The notes under the pieces: model-generated
What the model saw: only the letters and a program-made list of their open reading frames with translations
Told to the model about the DNA's origin: nothing
Databases searched by the model: none
Shown here: positions 1-9,711 of the stretch, piece by piece
Numbering within the stretch: position 1 is the first letter of the stretch
How the letters are laid out: the number at the start of each line of letters is the position of its first letter
Translations under genes and position numbers: made by a program
Assembly (NCBI RefSeq): GCF_000208925.1
Contig: NW_001915061.1
Coordinates: 1 to 30,941 of the forward strand
From: Entamoeba histolytica HM-1:IMSS
Lineage: Eukaryota > Evosea > Mastigamoebida > Endamoebidae
Length of the DNA stretch: 30,941 nt
Direction: 5' to 3'

Positions 1-688
1 TAATACAACAACTAATGACTTGAACAATACAATATGAATCACACATTAGTAAATGTTATTAATGTATACTCATTAATGTATAAAAAGAAGTAACTTTTAT
101 TGTATTGACTTATAACTTAAAACCGTCATAATTGTTCAAATGAAATTTTACATAATAACATAATTGTTAAAACATGACCTTGACTATAGTGTTTTGATGG
201 TGTTGATCTAAAAAATTCATTAAAATAATGTGTTATACTTACTATATTCTTTTCTAACAGTTTGTGTAGTTTAAAGTTATACTTCCAATAATACACAATA
301 AGACATTATTAAATGAATCAAACTATTAAATGTTATATTTCTAATTAGAGATTTGACTAAACAAATCACTTTCTAATGATTAGTTTTTGGACTAAAGAAA
401 TACCTTAAATTGATGAATATTAAATGCTCACAAAATAATATAATTTCTCATATTCAAATTGTTTTTACTAATCAATGCGATAATATTCTCAAAATTACTT
501 CAATAATACTTATTAAAATAATTAACAATAAAACAACTGCTAATTTAAATTCAACAATTTTTCTTCTCAAATCCTCTTTTTATATTTCTTATTTTAATTT
601 AATGAAAAATCAATTTAAAAAAATACCAAACAAAAATTGTTTGATAATTTACTCAAGCAAAGTGGATTAAACAAAAAGTTGTCATTGC
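1..688. other. AT-rich intergenic sequence, no gene seen
   Basis: The stretch is AT-rich and low in complexity on both strands. The only open frame of note (about 413-670, +) encodes an Ile/Asn/Lys-rich string with no recognisable domain and looks like chance. I see no tRNA-like fold and no splice-linked exon. It lies downstream of the Rab gene, which ends at 689 on the minus strand, so part of it is that gene's 3' flank. Confidence 0.6.
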
Positions 689-2244
<1,556 letters not shown>

Positions 2245-4317
2245 ATGAATGTGAATTATTTTAAAGTAAAAATAAAAAGGACTGAAAATGATTTATTCAA
2301 CAAAAGAATATTAAGTATGTTAAGTTTTAATAAACCTCTTTCACAACAGTCAAATGGATTTATGGGGTTTGGTCAAAACAACCAACAATCAGGATTTGGA
2401 AATAACACACAACAAATAAATAGTTTTGGAACATTTTCAGGGTTTGGTTCTAGTCAAACCCAAAATAATGGGTTTGGTCAACAAAGCCTTTTTAAGTCTA
2501 CTTCTCAACAACAAAACGGATTTACAGGTTTTGGACAACAAACCCAAAATACTGGGCTTGGATTTGGTAATACAATAGGAAATTCATTAACATCAGGATT
2601 TGGGCAAAATACTACACAACAAAATAGTTTTGGTGGGTTTGGACAAAATAATCAACAGTCAAATGGGTTTGGGTCATTTGGTAAAACTGGATTTAATGCA
2701 TTTGGAAACAATAATACTCAAAATACTACTTTCGGTGGGTTTGGACAAATTAATAATCAACAATCAAATGGATTTGGTGGATTCGGGTCATTTGGACAAA
2801 CTAATCAACAACAAAATGGATTTGGATCATTTGGACAAACTAATCAACAACAAAACGGATTTGGTGGATTTGGTTCACTTGGAAATACAACAGGATTTGG
2901 ACAAATTGGTAATACACAAACAAGTGGATTTGGAGGATTTGGACAAAATAATACTCAGCAGTCAAATGGATTTGGTGGATTTGGATCATTTGGACAAACC
3001 AATCAACAATCAAATGGATTTGGTGGATTTGGCAATACAACAGGATTTGGACAAACTGGTAATACACAAACAAGTGGGTTTGGTGGATTTGGAAGTACAA
3101 CAGGATTTGGACAAACAAATAATCAACAAGGAGGGTTTGGATCATTTGGACAAACTAGTAATACACAAACAAGCGGATTTGGATCATTTGGACAAACTAA
3201 TCAACAATCAAATGGATTTGGTGGATTTGGTTCACTTGGAAATACAACAGGATTTGGACAAATTGGTAATACACAAACAAGTGGATTTGGAGGATTTGGA
3301 CAAAATAATACTCAGCAGTCAAATGGATTTGGTGGATTTGGATCATTTGGACAAACCAATCAACAATCAAATGGATTTGGTGGATTTGGCAATACAACAG
3401 GATTTGGACAAACAAATTCATTAACAGGATTAGGGACATTTGGTAAATTAGGATTAAACCAAACAAATAACCAAGGAAATTTATTTGGAGGATTTGGAAA
3501 TAATACTTCTTTTGGTAATACAAATATCCCAAATTTTGGAAGTTCTACTAATAATGTTTTTGCATCAACCAATGGAATTGGTTCATTATCAACAGGAAAT
3601 ATTAATGGAAATTCTTTCCAGCCACCCCAACAACAAGGATTAACTCAACAACAAACATCAGCAATTATTGCTGATATGGCACAAAAACAACTTAATGAAA
3701 AACAAAAGAAAGAAGATAAAGAAAAGAAAGAAAAAACAAAAGTTAAACACCCAGAAGTTCATAAAAAAATCGTAGTAATGATGTATCAATCTTTAATAAG
3801 AGACTTAAATATGACAAATGAAGAAAATAAAAATACTAAAGAAGAGGATAATAAAAGTAATACAAATGAATCAACTCAACCTGTTGAAATGAGAAAAAGT
3901 TCAATACCTATTTTTTCCAAAGCACCTGTTATGAATAAAAGTGGATATTTTATGGTTCCATCAATTTCAGAATTAAGAGAATTAGAAGAAGATAAATTAA
4001 ATAATATTAAGTCATTAACAATTGGAAAAAGTAACATAGGTAAAATTGAATGGAAAGATGTTGATGTTAGGAATATTAATTTTGATATTAATGTGATTAT
4101 TAATGAAAAGAATATTGAAGTATATCCTGACGGAACATTGAAACCAGCTGAGGGAGAAAAATTAAATAAACCTGCAACCATTACATATTTTGGAGGATTA
4201 AATGAAATGGGTGATAAAGAACTTGACTCTTTTGTTAAAAAACACTACCCTTATGTTACTAGTTACACAAGAGATGATAGTACAAAAGAAGTCACTATCG
4301 AAGTTGATCATTTCTAA
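2245..4317 (+). CDS. Nup98/Nup145N-type FG nucleoporin ending at the autocleavage dipeptide
   Basis: The 690-residue frame has three parts. Residues about 30-430 are dense FG repeats (GFG, FGGFG, FGQTN) rich in Gln, Asn, Gly and Thr, which form the permeability barrier of the nuclear pore. A Lys/Glu-rich linker follows around 480-560. Residues about 566-690 match the Nup98 C-terminal autoproteolytic domain: GYFMVPSISEL, then WKDVDVRN, VYPDGTLKPAEGEKLNKPAT and the closing VDHF. In fused Nup98-Nup96 precursors cleavage falls after His-Phe, before Ser or Thr; here the stop codon follows HF directly, so there is no Nup96 part and no cleavage nucleophile. The ATG at 2317 (residue 25), just before the first repeats, may be the true start, because the first 24 residues look like read-through upstream sequence. 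The FG region contains a recent exact 200-bp duplication. Confidence 0.93.
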   Translation: MNVNYFKVKIKRTENDLFNKRILSMLSFNKPLSQQSNGFMGFGQNNQQSGFGNNTQQINSFGTFSGFGSSQTQNNGFGQQSLFKSTSQQQNGFTGFGQQTQNTGLGFGNTIGNSLTSGFGQNTTQQNSFGGFGQNNQQSNGFGSFGKTGFNAFGNNNTQNTTFGGFGQINNQQSNGFGGFGSFGQTNQQQNGFGSFGQTNQQQNGFGGFGSLGNTTGFGQIGNTQTSGFGGFGQNNTQQSNGFGGFGSFGQTNQQSNGFGGFGNTTGFGQTGNTQTSGFGGFGSTTGFGQTNNQQGGFGSFGQTSNTQTSGFGSFGQTNQQSNGFGGFGSLGNTTGFGQIGNTQTSGFGGFGQNNTQQSNGFGGFGSFGQTNQQSNGFGGFGNTTGFGQTNSLTGLGTFGKLGLNQTNNQGNLFGGFGNNTSFGNTNIPNFGSSTNNVFASTNGIGSLSTGNINGNSFQPPQQQGLTQQQTSAIIADMAQKQLNEKQKKEDKEKKEKTKVKHPEVHKKIVVMMYQSLIRDLNMTNEENKNTKEEDNKSNTNESTQPVEMRKSSIPIFSKAPVMNKSGYFMVPSISELRELEEDKLNNIKSLTIGKSNIGKIEWKDVDVRNINFDINVIINEKNIEVYPDGTLKPAEGEKLNKPATITYFGGLNEMGDKELDSFVKKHYPYVTSYTRDDSTKEVTIEVDHF
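2857..3413 (+). repeat. Exact 200-bp direct repeat within the FG region (2857-3056 and 3214-3413)
   Basis: The two copies are identical at every base, including third codon positions, and are offset by 357 bp (119 codons), so the reading frame is kept. The sequence between them is also FG repeat but not identical. Identity at silent sites points to a recent duplication or gene conversion rather than selection on the protein. Confidence 0.95.
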
Positions 4318-5656
4318 AATAACATATACCATTAATTCAGAATTATATTTGTTGATTATTGTTTAATCAGTTTTTAATATTTCTTTTATTTATTTGCTTC
4401 TTAAATCCTCTTTTTCTATTTTGCAAACTATAAACATCTTATCATCTTCACAGTTATTTCTAACAAATACAACAATAATCATATTGTCAATATAGTTGTA
4501 TGTGTTAACATAAATAAAATTTAACAAACTCATCAATTATTAGTATTACCTAGACTACTAGTACAATGGTAGTCATTTAAAACTAATAAACCATTTAAAT
4601 TATATGAATTAATACAATAAAAATCTAATCAATTTAATGACAACGCATAACAATTATTAATATGGAAATAACAAAACAAGACATAAAATATATGTAAGTA
4701 CTGATTTAAAATGATGGAAAAATAAATAAATTTGATTTGATATTAGTTTAAATTGTCAAGTGTTTATAAAAAAAAGTAACAGTAAAAACCAATAAGACTC
4801 TAATAAATATCCTTAGTTGAATAAAAAATAGATTTGAATAATTGTTATTTTAATTTCTTCTCCTTTAATATCTCTCAATAGATTCAATTATATTCTTCAC
4901 TTTTAATATTTTTCTTTCATTTACCTATCTGATTCTAAAATATTTATTCTCTTTTTATACAGTTTTCATAATATTCTAAAATAATACCCTTCACTTTAGT
5001 ACTATTATTAAAAGTGTTTTATTACTTTACACAATGAATAAAATGATATTGTTTATAGTTTTCATAAACCCCATATCAGTATTTACATTATAATAATATC
5101 TCATTATAAACATACCATTTTACTGTCAATAACTTCTAACGATTTTTTAATTGTATTAAATAAATCAATACTCTAACATATATTAATCAATATGGATTTA
5201 GCAAATCAAAATAGTAAATCAATTAATTTGTTTTTATTATGTTCTTTATTCAAACAAATATTAACTTTTGTATTTTTATCTTCTTCATATTCTTCACTAA
5301 ATCTTATAGACTCTATTTTTTAAGATAACTTTTAACTTTAAGACAAACAGATAAACATTTCTTATTATCATATGTTTTTTTTTAACTGTTTCTATTTCTA
5401 TATCTTTGTTCCTATTATTTATTATATCTTCTAGTATATTATTCTTTATTTCTGAAATATATTTGTTTTATTGGTAAATTAAATAAGAATGTATAAAAAT
5501 GAATTAATCCAAATAAATTAAATAGAAAAAAATAATTATAACAATAGGTTATAATAGTTATAATAATAACATATTTATAATTCAAATAAATTACCATAAT
5601 TCTATTCAATTAATATTTTTAATTGAATAAGAAAAAAAATAAAAAGAAAAAAGTAA
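4318..5656. other. Long AT-rich spacer without a gene
   Basis: About 1.3 kb of A/T-rich sequence between the nucleoporin stop and a snoRNA candidate. No open frame on either strand shows protein-like composition. The one notable structure is a perfect 11-bp inverted repeat at 5603-5613 and 5619-5629 with a 5-nt loop, shortly before the snoRNA. Confidence 0.55.
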
Positions 5657-5739
5657 GAAAGCGGTGAAGAGAAAAATAACCATAAGTCCAAGAGAGGATC
5701 ATGCGGAATTGTTAATTCACGACAGTCTTCTGAGCTTTC
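5657..5739 (+). ncRNA. Box C/D snoRNA, SNORD35/snR73-like
   Basis: A GC-richer island in AT-rich spacer. It has a terminal stem GAAAGC (5657-5662) pairing with GCTTTC (5734-5739), a C-box-like GTGAAGA (5664-5670, one change from RUGAUGA) and a D box CTGA (5730-5733) directly beside the stem. The sequence upstream of the D box contains TCACGACAGTCT. This is complementary, with one mismatch, to the conserved LSU rRNA sequence AGACCGUCGUGA near the peptidyl transferase centre. Counting five nucleotides from the D box gives the cytosine equivalent to yeast 25S C2959 (human 28S C4506), the known target of snR73/SNORD35. The rRNA and the human guide are recalled, not aligned. No clear C' or D' box was found. 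The function inferred is 2'-O-methylation of LSU rRNA. Confidence 0.68.
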
Positions 5740-5820
5740 ATTTTAATACTTTTTAATAAAAAATATAAAGAAAAAGTAATAAAATAATAAAAATTCCATG
5801 CAAACAAAATTAAATGAATT

Positions 5821-6620
5821 TTATTGTAAACAAACTGGAACTTGTAACGCATCGTAAACATCAATAATTGCTGGTGTAGCTTCTTCAGAAACAGCAGGAC
5901 TCAAAATAACTTGAGAGATTACATCACTTAATTGAGAAACAGCAATAGGAGAAAGTAGTGTCATAGAAATGAATGCCATAATACCTTCACACTAAAAGTA
6001 AATATTTAATAATCAAATAAAGAAGGAATTTCATTGATTAATAAACAAACAATATCTTCAATTTTTTGTGAATTACTTGAATTCTTTTTTAATGCATCAC
6101 AAAGTAATAAAATTGCTTCTTCTGTTTTATTTAATTTAACTATTATTTGAGCATTATCCCAATCTAATAATTGATTTATAAATTCATCAATATTATTTTC
6201 ATTTAAATTATCAATAATACTTTTTGTTCCTTTTTGTTTAATTTGAACATTATTGATTTGTTGAAGAATTTGTTTTTGTCGTTCTTCTAATTCTTTATAC
6301 TTTTTTGTTATTTCATTAATAAAATCAGCATTTGCCTTTGTTTGCTTAATAAATGTATCAAGGATTTCTCGACAAATAATAGCAGGGGGTTGTGGTGCAA
6401 ATGCAAGTTTTTGAGATGCAGCAGCATATGCATTAACTAATTGATTAATCTGGTTTTGAAGCATTTGAGGATTTGGAAGGTGATATTGAGTAGGTTGTTG
6501 CATTGCCATTAAATACGTTTGTTGAAGACTTCTCAAATATTTATTTAATTCTTGGTAATGATTTTGTAATTCTTCTTTAGCTTTGTGAAATTTTAAAGCA
6601 ATAACATCTTGTTGATTCAT
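5821..6620 (-). CDS. Coiled-coil protein of unknown function, two exons
   Basis: The open frame 6006-6620 appears to stop at 6006, but its last 14 codons begin with the donor GTTTGT (6050-6045). A 59-nt intron (5992-6050, acceptor CTTTTAG) joins it in phase 0 to a 57-codon exon (5821-5991), giving 246 residues. The N-terminal part (about 8-40) and the middle (95-125) are strongly helical and coiled-coil-like, rich in Gln, Glu and Lys, separated by a Pro/Gln segment (about 40-85). The second exon encodes a hydrophobic, probably helical tail starting CEGIMAF and ending VPVCLQ. It has no signal peptide and no domain I recognise. It is the last of four minus-strand genes and lies 128 bp downstream of SmD2. 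Confidence 0.75.
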
Positions 6621-6748
6621 TTGTTTGTGAAAATGAAATGTTAATTTACTTAAAAAAAAGAGATGTTTTTGTTAAGTTCTTAATTAATTATAATTAATCA
6701 TTAAAATTACTATAAATTATTCTTTCTTTATTCTCTTTAAATAATCAA

Positions 6749-7054
6749 TTATTTATTCATTAACTCTGCTGGGTTTTTAACTATTACAATAACTGAATCA
6801 CCTCTTAAAAACATTTTACTAATGCTTCTTTGACATAATTTAGCTTTTAATTTACCATCTGAGTCACGTTTCATTTCAGTCCAAATTTCTTTGATATTTT
6901 CAAGAACCATATTAAAATGACGATCAAATGCTTTGACACGACAAATTAATTTTTTATTATTTCTACAATTAATTAATACTTGTCCATGTTTTTCTACTGC
7001 TTCAGTAAGTAATTGAAATGGTCCTTCAACAAGTGCTTTTGTTTCTTCTTCCAT
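6749..7054 (-). CDS. Small nuclear ribonucleoprotein SmD2
   Basis: The 101-residue product is a core spliceosomal Sm protein. It matches the SmD2 family: a short N-terminal helix ending [10 protein letters not shown], the Sm1 motif with [11 protein letters not shown] (26-36) and [15 protein letters not shown] (40-54), and the Sm2 motif [13 protein letters not shown] (80-92). SmD2 is part of the seven-member ring that binds the Sm site of U1, U2, U4 and U5 snRNAs. The insertion between Sm1 and Sm2 (about 58-76, Lys-rich) is characteristic of D2. Length is slightly short of the human protein because the N-terminus is reduced. It is single-exon and lies 91 bp downstream of GPN2. An active spliceosome fits the many introns in the window. 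Confidence 0.95.
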   Translation of the reverse strand: MEEETKALVEGPFQLLTEAVEKHGQVLINCRNNKKLICRVKAFDRHFNMVLENIKEIWTEMKRDSDGKLKAKLCQRSISKMFLRGDSVIVIVKNPAELMNK

Positions 7055-7145
7055 AAAATAATCTTTTAAGATTTTTCTTTATCATTTTTAACAAAAACTA
7101 TAATATTTTCTATATTTTTATTATAAATAATAATACACAATCAAT

Positions 7146-8051
7146 TTATTTTTCTTCTTCTTCATGTTGTGGATGAACAACATCATTATCCCCATCAATT
7201 ATACTTTGATACTTTTCTATAGTTTGGTCAATTTTAATATCTATAGAAACACCACTAGCAACAGAAAAATATTGTAAAATACTTGACTCTTTTGAGTTAA
7301 AACAATATCCATTTGCTTTATCAATCACTGCAATAGCTAATGCCAAATCATTTTTATCTTCAATAGCAAATGGAATTGGTTTAATTAACGAATATTGGTC
7401 AATAATTTCCGCTAATTGTTCATTTAATGTGGTAAATTTAGAAGGTAAATCATTAATTAATTCTGCAACATTCCCATTAATAACATCTTCCAATTTAACA
7501 TTAAACCCATATCCACCTAATAAATCTGCTTTACTTAAGAATGGAACAAATGGTAATTCTAAATTCATGTTACATGCTAATCCTTGTAATACTGCTGCTA
7601 AATAAATTGAAGGATTTCCAATATGAATTGAATCAATAAGATGTACTGCTGTTAATCTACAATTTATTTGTTGTAATCTATGAAGAATAGTAGGTAATGT
7701 TGGGTGTGTTGCAAATAATTCTGTTTGACCTGGACAATCAATAAGTAAATAAGATGGATGAATTTCGATAATTTTATCTATGAGCCAATCAATGTTTTCA
7801 TTTAAATATTCTAAACAATATAACATCCCTCCATTTGGACCAAGTTGAGTATCTTTCATTGCATCATCTAATGAGAGTAAATTTGGAAGTGAAACAGATA
7901 TTGGATAATCATTTGGTTCATTAGCAGGATCTAAATTAATAATTGTTGGCTCTCTTCCCATTAATTTTAAAAATGTATACATTCCTTTAATAAATGTAGT
8001 TTTACCACTTCCTGGTGCTCCAGTGATGACTTGTCCAAAACATACCTGCAT
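7146..8051 (-). CDS. GPN-loop GTPase 2
   Basis: The 301-residue protein belongs to the GPN-loop GTPases, which act as dimers in assembly and nuclear import of RNA polymerases. Visible motifs are the P-loop GAPGSGKTT (11-19), LDPANE (40-45), the family-defining Gly-Pro-Asn insertion in LGPNGG (70-75), switch II DCPGQTEL (105-112), LTAVHLIDS (133-141) and the guanine-specificity motif SKAD (173-176). Near the C-terminus, VDKANGYCF matches GPN2 rather than GPN1 or GPN3. The very short N-terminus before FGQVITGAPG is also typical of GPN2. It has an acidic tail (EEEEK). Length is close to the family norm. A GTATGT near the start codon resembles a yeast donor but the frame runs on correctly, so no intron is needed. 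Confidence 0.93.
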   Translation of the reverse strand: MQVCFGQVITGAPGSGKTTFIKGMYTFLKLMGREPTIINLDPANEPNDYPISVSLPNLLSLDDAMKDTQLGPNGGMLYCLEYLNENIDWLIDKIIEIHPSYLLIDCPGQTELFATHPTLPTILHRLQQINCRLTAVHLIDSIHIGNPSIYLAAVLQGLACNMNLELPFVPFLSKADLLGGYGFNVKLEDVINGNVAELINDLPSKFTTLNEQLAEIIDQYSLIKPIPFAIEDKNDLALAIAVIDKANGYCFNSKESSILQYFSVASGVSIDIKIDQTIEKYQSIIDGDNDVVHPQHEEEEK

Positions 8052-8129
8052 ATTTTATTTATTTTTCTTGTTTGTTTTTTTTTAACATTTAGTTTATTTA
8101 TTAATAAACTTTATATCTAATTAAATAGT

Positions 8130-8825
8130 TTAATTATTTATTTGGGCTAAATCCAAATAACCTTGTCTAGAGAAATCAGGAATCAACAATTCATATGTTG
8201 GTTGAAATTCTTGTTGTTGGTCTAAGGTTGTTGTAGGAGAAATTAATGATGGAGTTGATGAAGTTGGAATAAAAGACAATTGTGAAGAAGGTAGAAAGTA
8301 TTGAACAAAATGTACTTGACAACAGTTAGGAATAAAGCTTTTGAGTTCTTTAAAAATTTCATTACAAGGAGATAAATGGAGGGTATTTTGAGATTCGAAA
8401 TATGATTTAATTCTTTCATTAAAAGATTCTCCTAACAAAGATAAATTTTCATGGAAGTTATAATCATAAATTTTGTTATTAATAGTCATTCCAGTTAATG
8501 GTGAAAAGCCATTTTTATTTTTTCGGGATTTAGTTGTTAATCTGATAATACTACTTCTATGAATTATTTCTATTAATTTTTCATAAACATCTCCACCTAA
8601 TTTTTTATTACTCATTACTACATTTCCTTGTGGACTTGTGATTGAAACAATATTAAATGATTGAAATGTTTTTGCTAATCTCCCAGGACGTTGAATATCA
8701 ATACTATATCCAAGAGTATTTAAAATACCACATAGATATGTTGTATCATATACTTCCTTTCTCCCAACTTGAAGTGCATTGCAATGACACAAAAATTCAA
8801 CAAATAAGAGTATAACAAAAATCAT
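8130..8825 (-). CDS. Putative secreted protein of unknown function
   Basis: The 231-residue product starts with a hydrophobic stretch (MIFVILLFVEFLCHCNA, 1-17) that looks like a cleavable signal peptide. The rest has no further membrane segment. The middle (about 20-165) is mixed helix and strand, with basic residues around KSRKNKNGF; the C-terminal quarter is a Ser/Thr/Pro-rich linker (SSTPSLISPTTT) followed by a short closing segment. I do not recognise a family. It is the first gene of the minus-strand cluster and ends 78 bp upstream of GPN2, a spacing typical of neighbouring Entamoeba genes rather than evidence of a shared function. Confidence 0.7.
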   Translation of the reverse strand: MIFVILLFVEFLCHCNALQVGRKEVYDTTYLCGILNTLGYSIDIQRPGRLAKTFQSFNIVSITSPQGNVVMSNKKLGGDVYEKLIEIIHRSSIIRLTTKSRKNKNGFSPLTGMTINNKIYDYNFHENLSLLGESFNERIKSYFESQNTLHLSPCNEIFKELKSFIPNCCQVHFVQYFLPSSQLSFIPTSSTPSLISPTTTLDQQQEFQPTYELLIPDFSRQGYLDLAQINN

Positions 8826-9711
8826 AAATATTAAGTTCTTTTTAATGAATTTTTCTTTTTTTATGTTGCATATTTTTTTATATTCAAATAATTTTTAATT
8901 TTTGAATTTATGTTGAATAACTTTTTTTAAACACAGAAAATTGATTATTTTTTAATGAATATTTTGTTGGTAAAACAAACGTTTTTTTTTAATTTTTTTT
9001 ATTGAGGTGATAATAATTGATTTGTTTTAATAAGAAGTTTGTTATGAGTAAATATTAATCTCTCATTTCTATTTTTTGATTAGTTTTAAAAAAAGTTTTC
9101 ATAATCTGATAATTCAATAATAATATTTCCATAGAAAAGACTTTTTTATTGGGTTATTTATAAAGGAGAAGATTGTATTTTTATTTATGACAAATCACTA
9201 AATAATCTGTAACTTTGTTACTAACAAATAAGAAGAGATATACTTATATAATTGTTAACTAATGAAAACAACTTAAAGACGTTCTTTTAATTATTGAAAT
9301 GTTAAGTTCAACAAAAATAGAAGAGATATACAATATATTAATATATTGTCATTAGAATAAGATGTTCTTAAATAGAAGATAAGACAACAAAGTATTAATA
9401 CTATCAATTGATAATAAAATAGAAAAATTATATTATTTTAATAATAGAAGTTTATGTGAATAATTTTCTAATTGATAAAAATGACATATAAAAATAGGTT
9501 GGGGTGTAAGAACTATTCTTCTATTCAACTTAAATAGATAAAATTATAAGAGAATAAAGCAGTAAAAGGAAAAAAATTTTTGATATTATTTCAAACAGTA
9601 TTATTTTGTTTTAACTTAGAAAAAAAAAATTAAAAGAAAAAAAAAATTAAAAGAAAAAAAAAATTAAAAGAAAAAAAAAATTAAAAGAAAAAAACTAAAA
9701 TCTAATCAATC
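8826..9711. other. Divergent AT-rich intergenic region with a promoter-proximal tandem repeat
   Basis: This separates the putative secreted-protein gene (-) from the kinase gene (+). There is no credible open frame. It contains a short AT palindrome (CAATATATTAATATATTG, 9331-9348) and, just before the kinase start, the A-rich tandem repeat listed separately. Confidence 0.5.
9618..9697 (+). repeat. 17-bp A-rich tandem repeat, four copies
   Basis: The unit is TTAAAAG followed by ten A residues. Successive TT marks fall at 9630, 9647, 9664 and 9681, an exact 17-bp period. The array ends about 15 bp before the kinase ATG at 9712, so it lies in the core promoter or 5' UTR. The coding strand is almost pure purine apart from the TT pairs. 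Confidence 0.9.

Noticed and set aside
410..670. 86-codon open frame on the plus strand
   Set aside because: It starts with TTG (ATG at 413), has Ile/Asn/Lys-rich composition set by AT-rich DNA, no domain and no splice partner; most likely chance.
2600..3572. Several long open frames overlapping the FG region on both strands
   Set aside because: They are shadows of the repetitive FG coding sequence; their repeats simply mirror the main frame.
7146..8051. Possible intron at the GPN2 start (GTATGT after ATGCAG)
   Set aside because: Donors here are GTTTGT; the frame is open and FGQVITGAPGSGKTT matches GPN2 directly after the start.
9331..9348. 18-bp palindrome CAATATATTAATATATTG
   Set aside because: Pure AT palindromes of this length are expected by chance in such spacer DNA.
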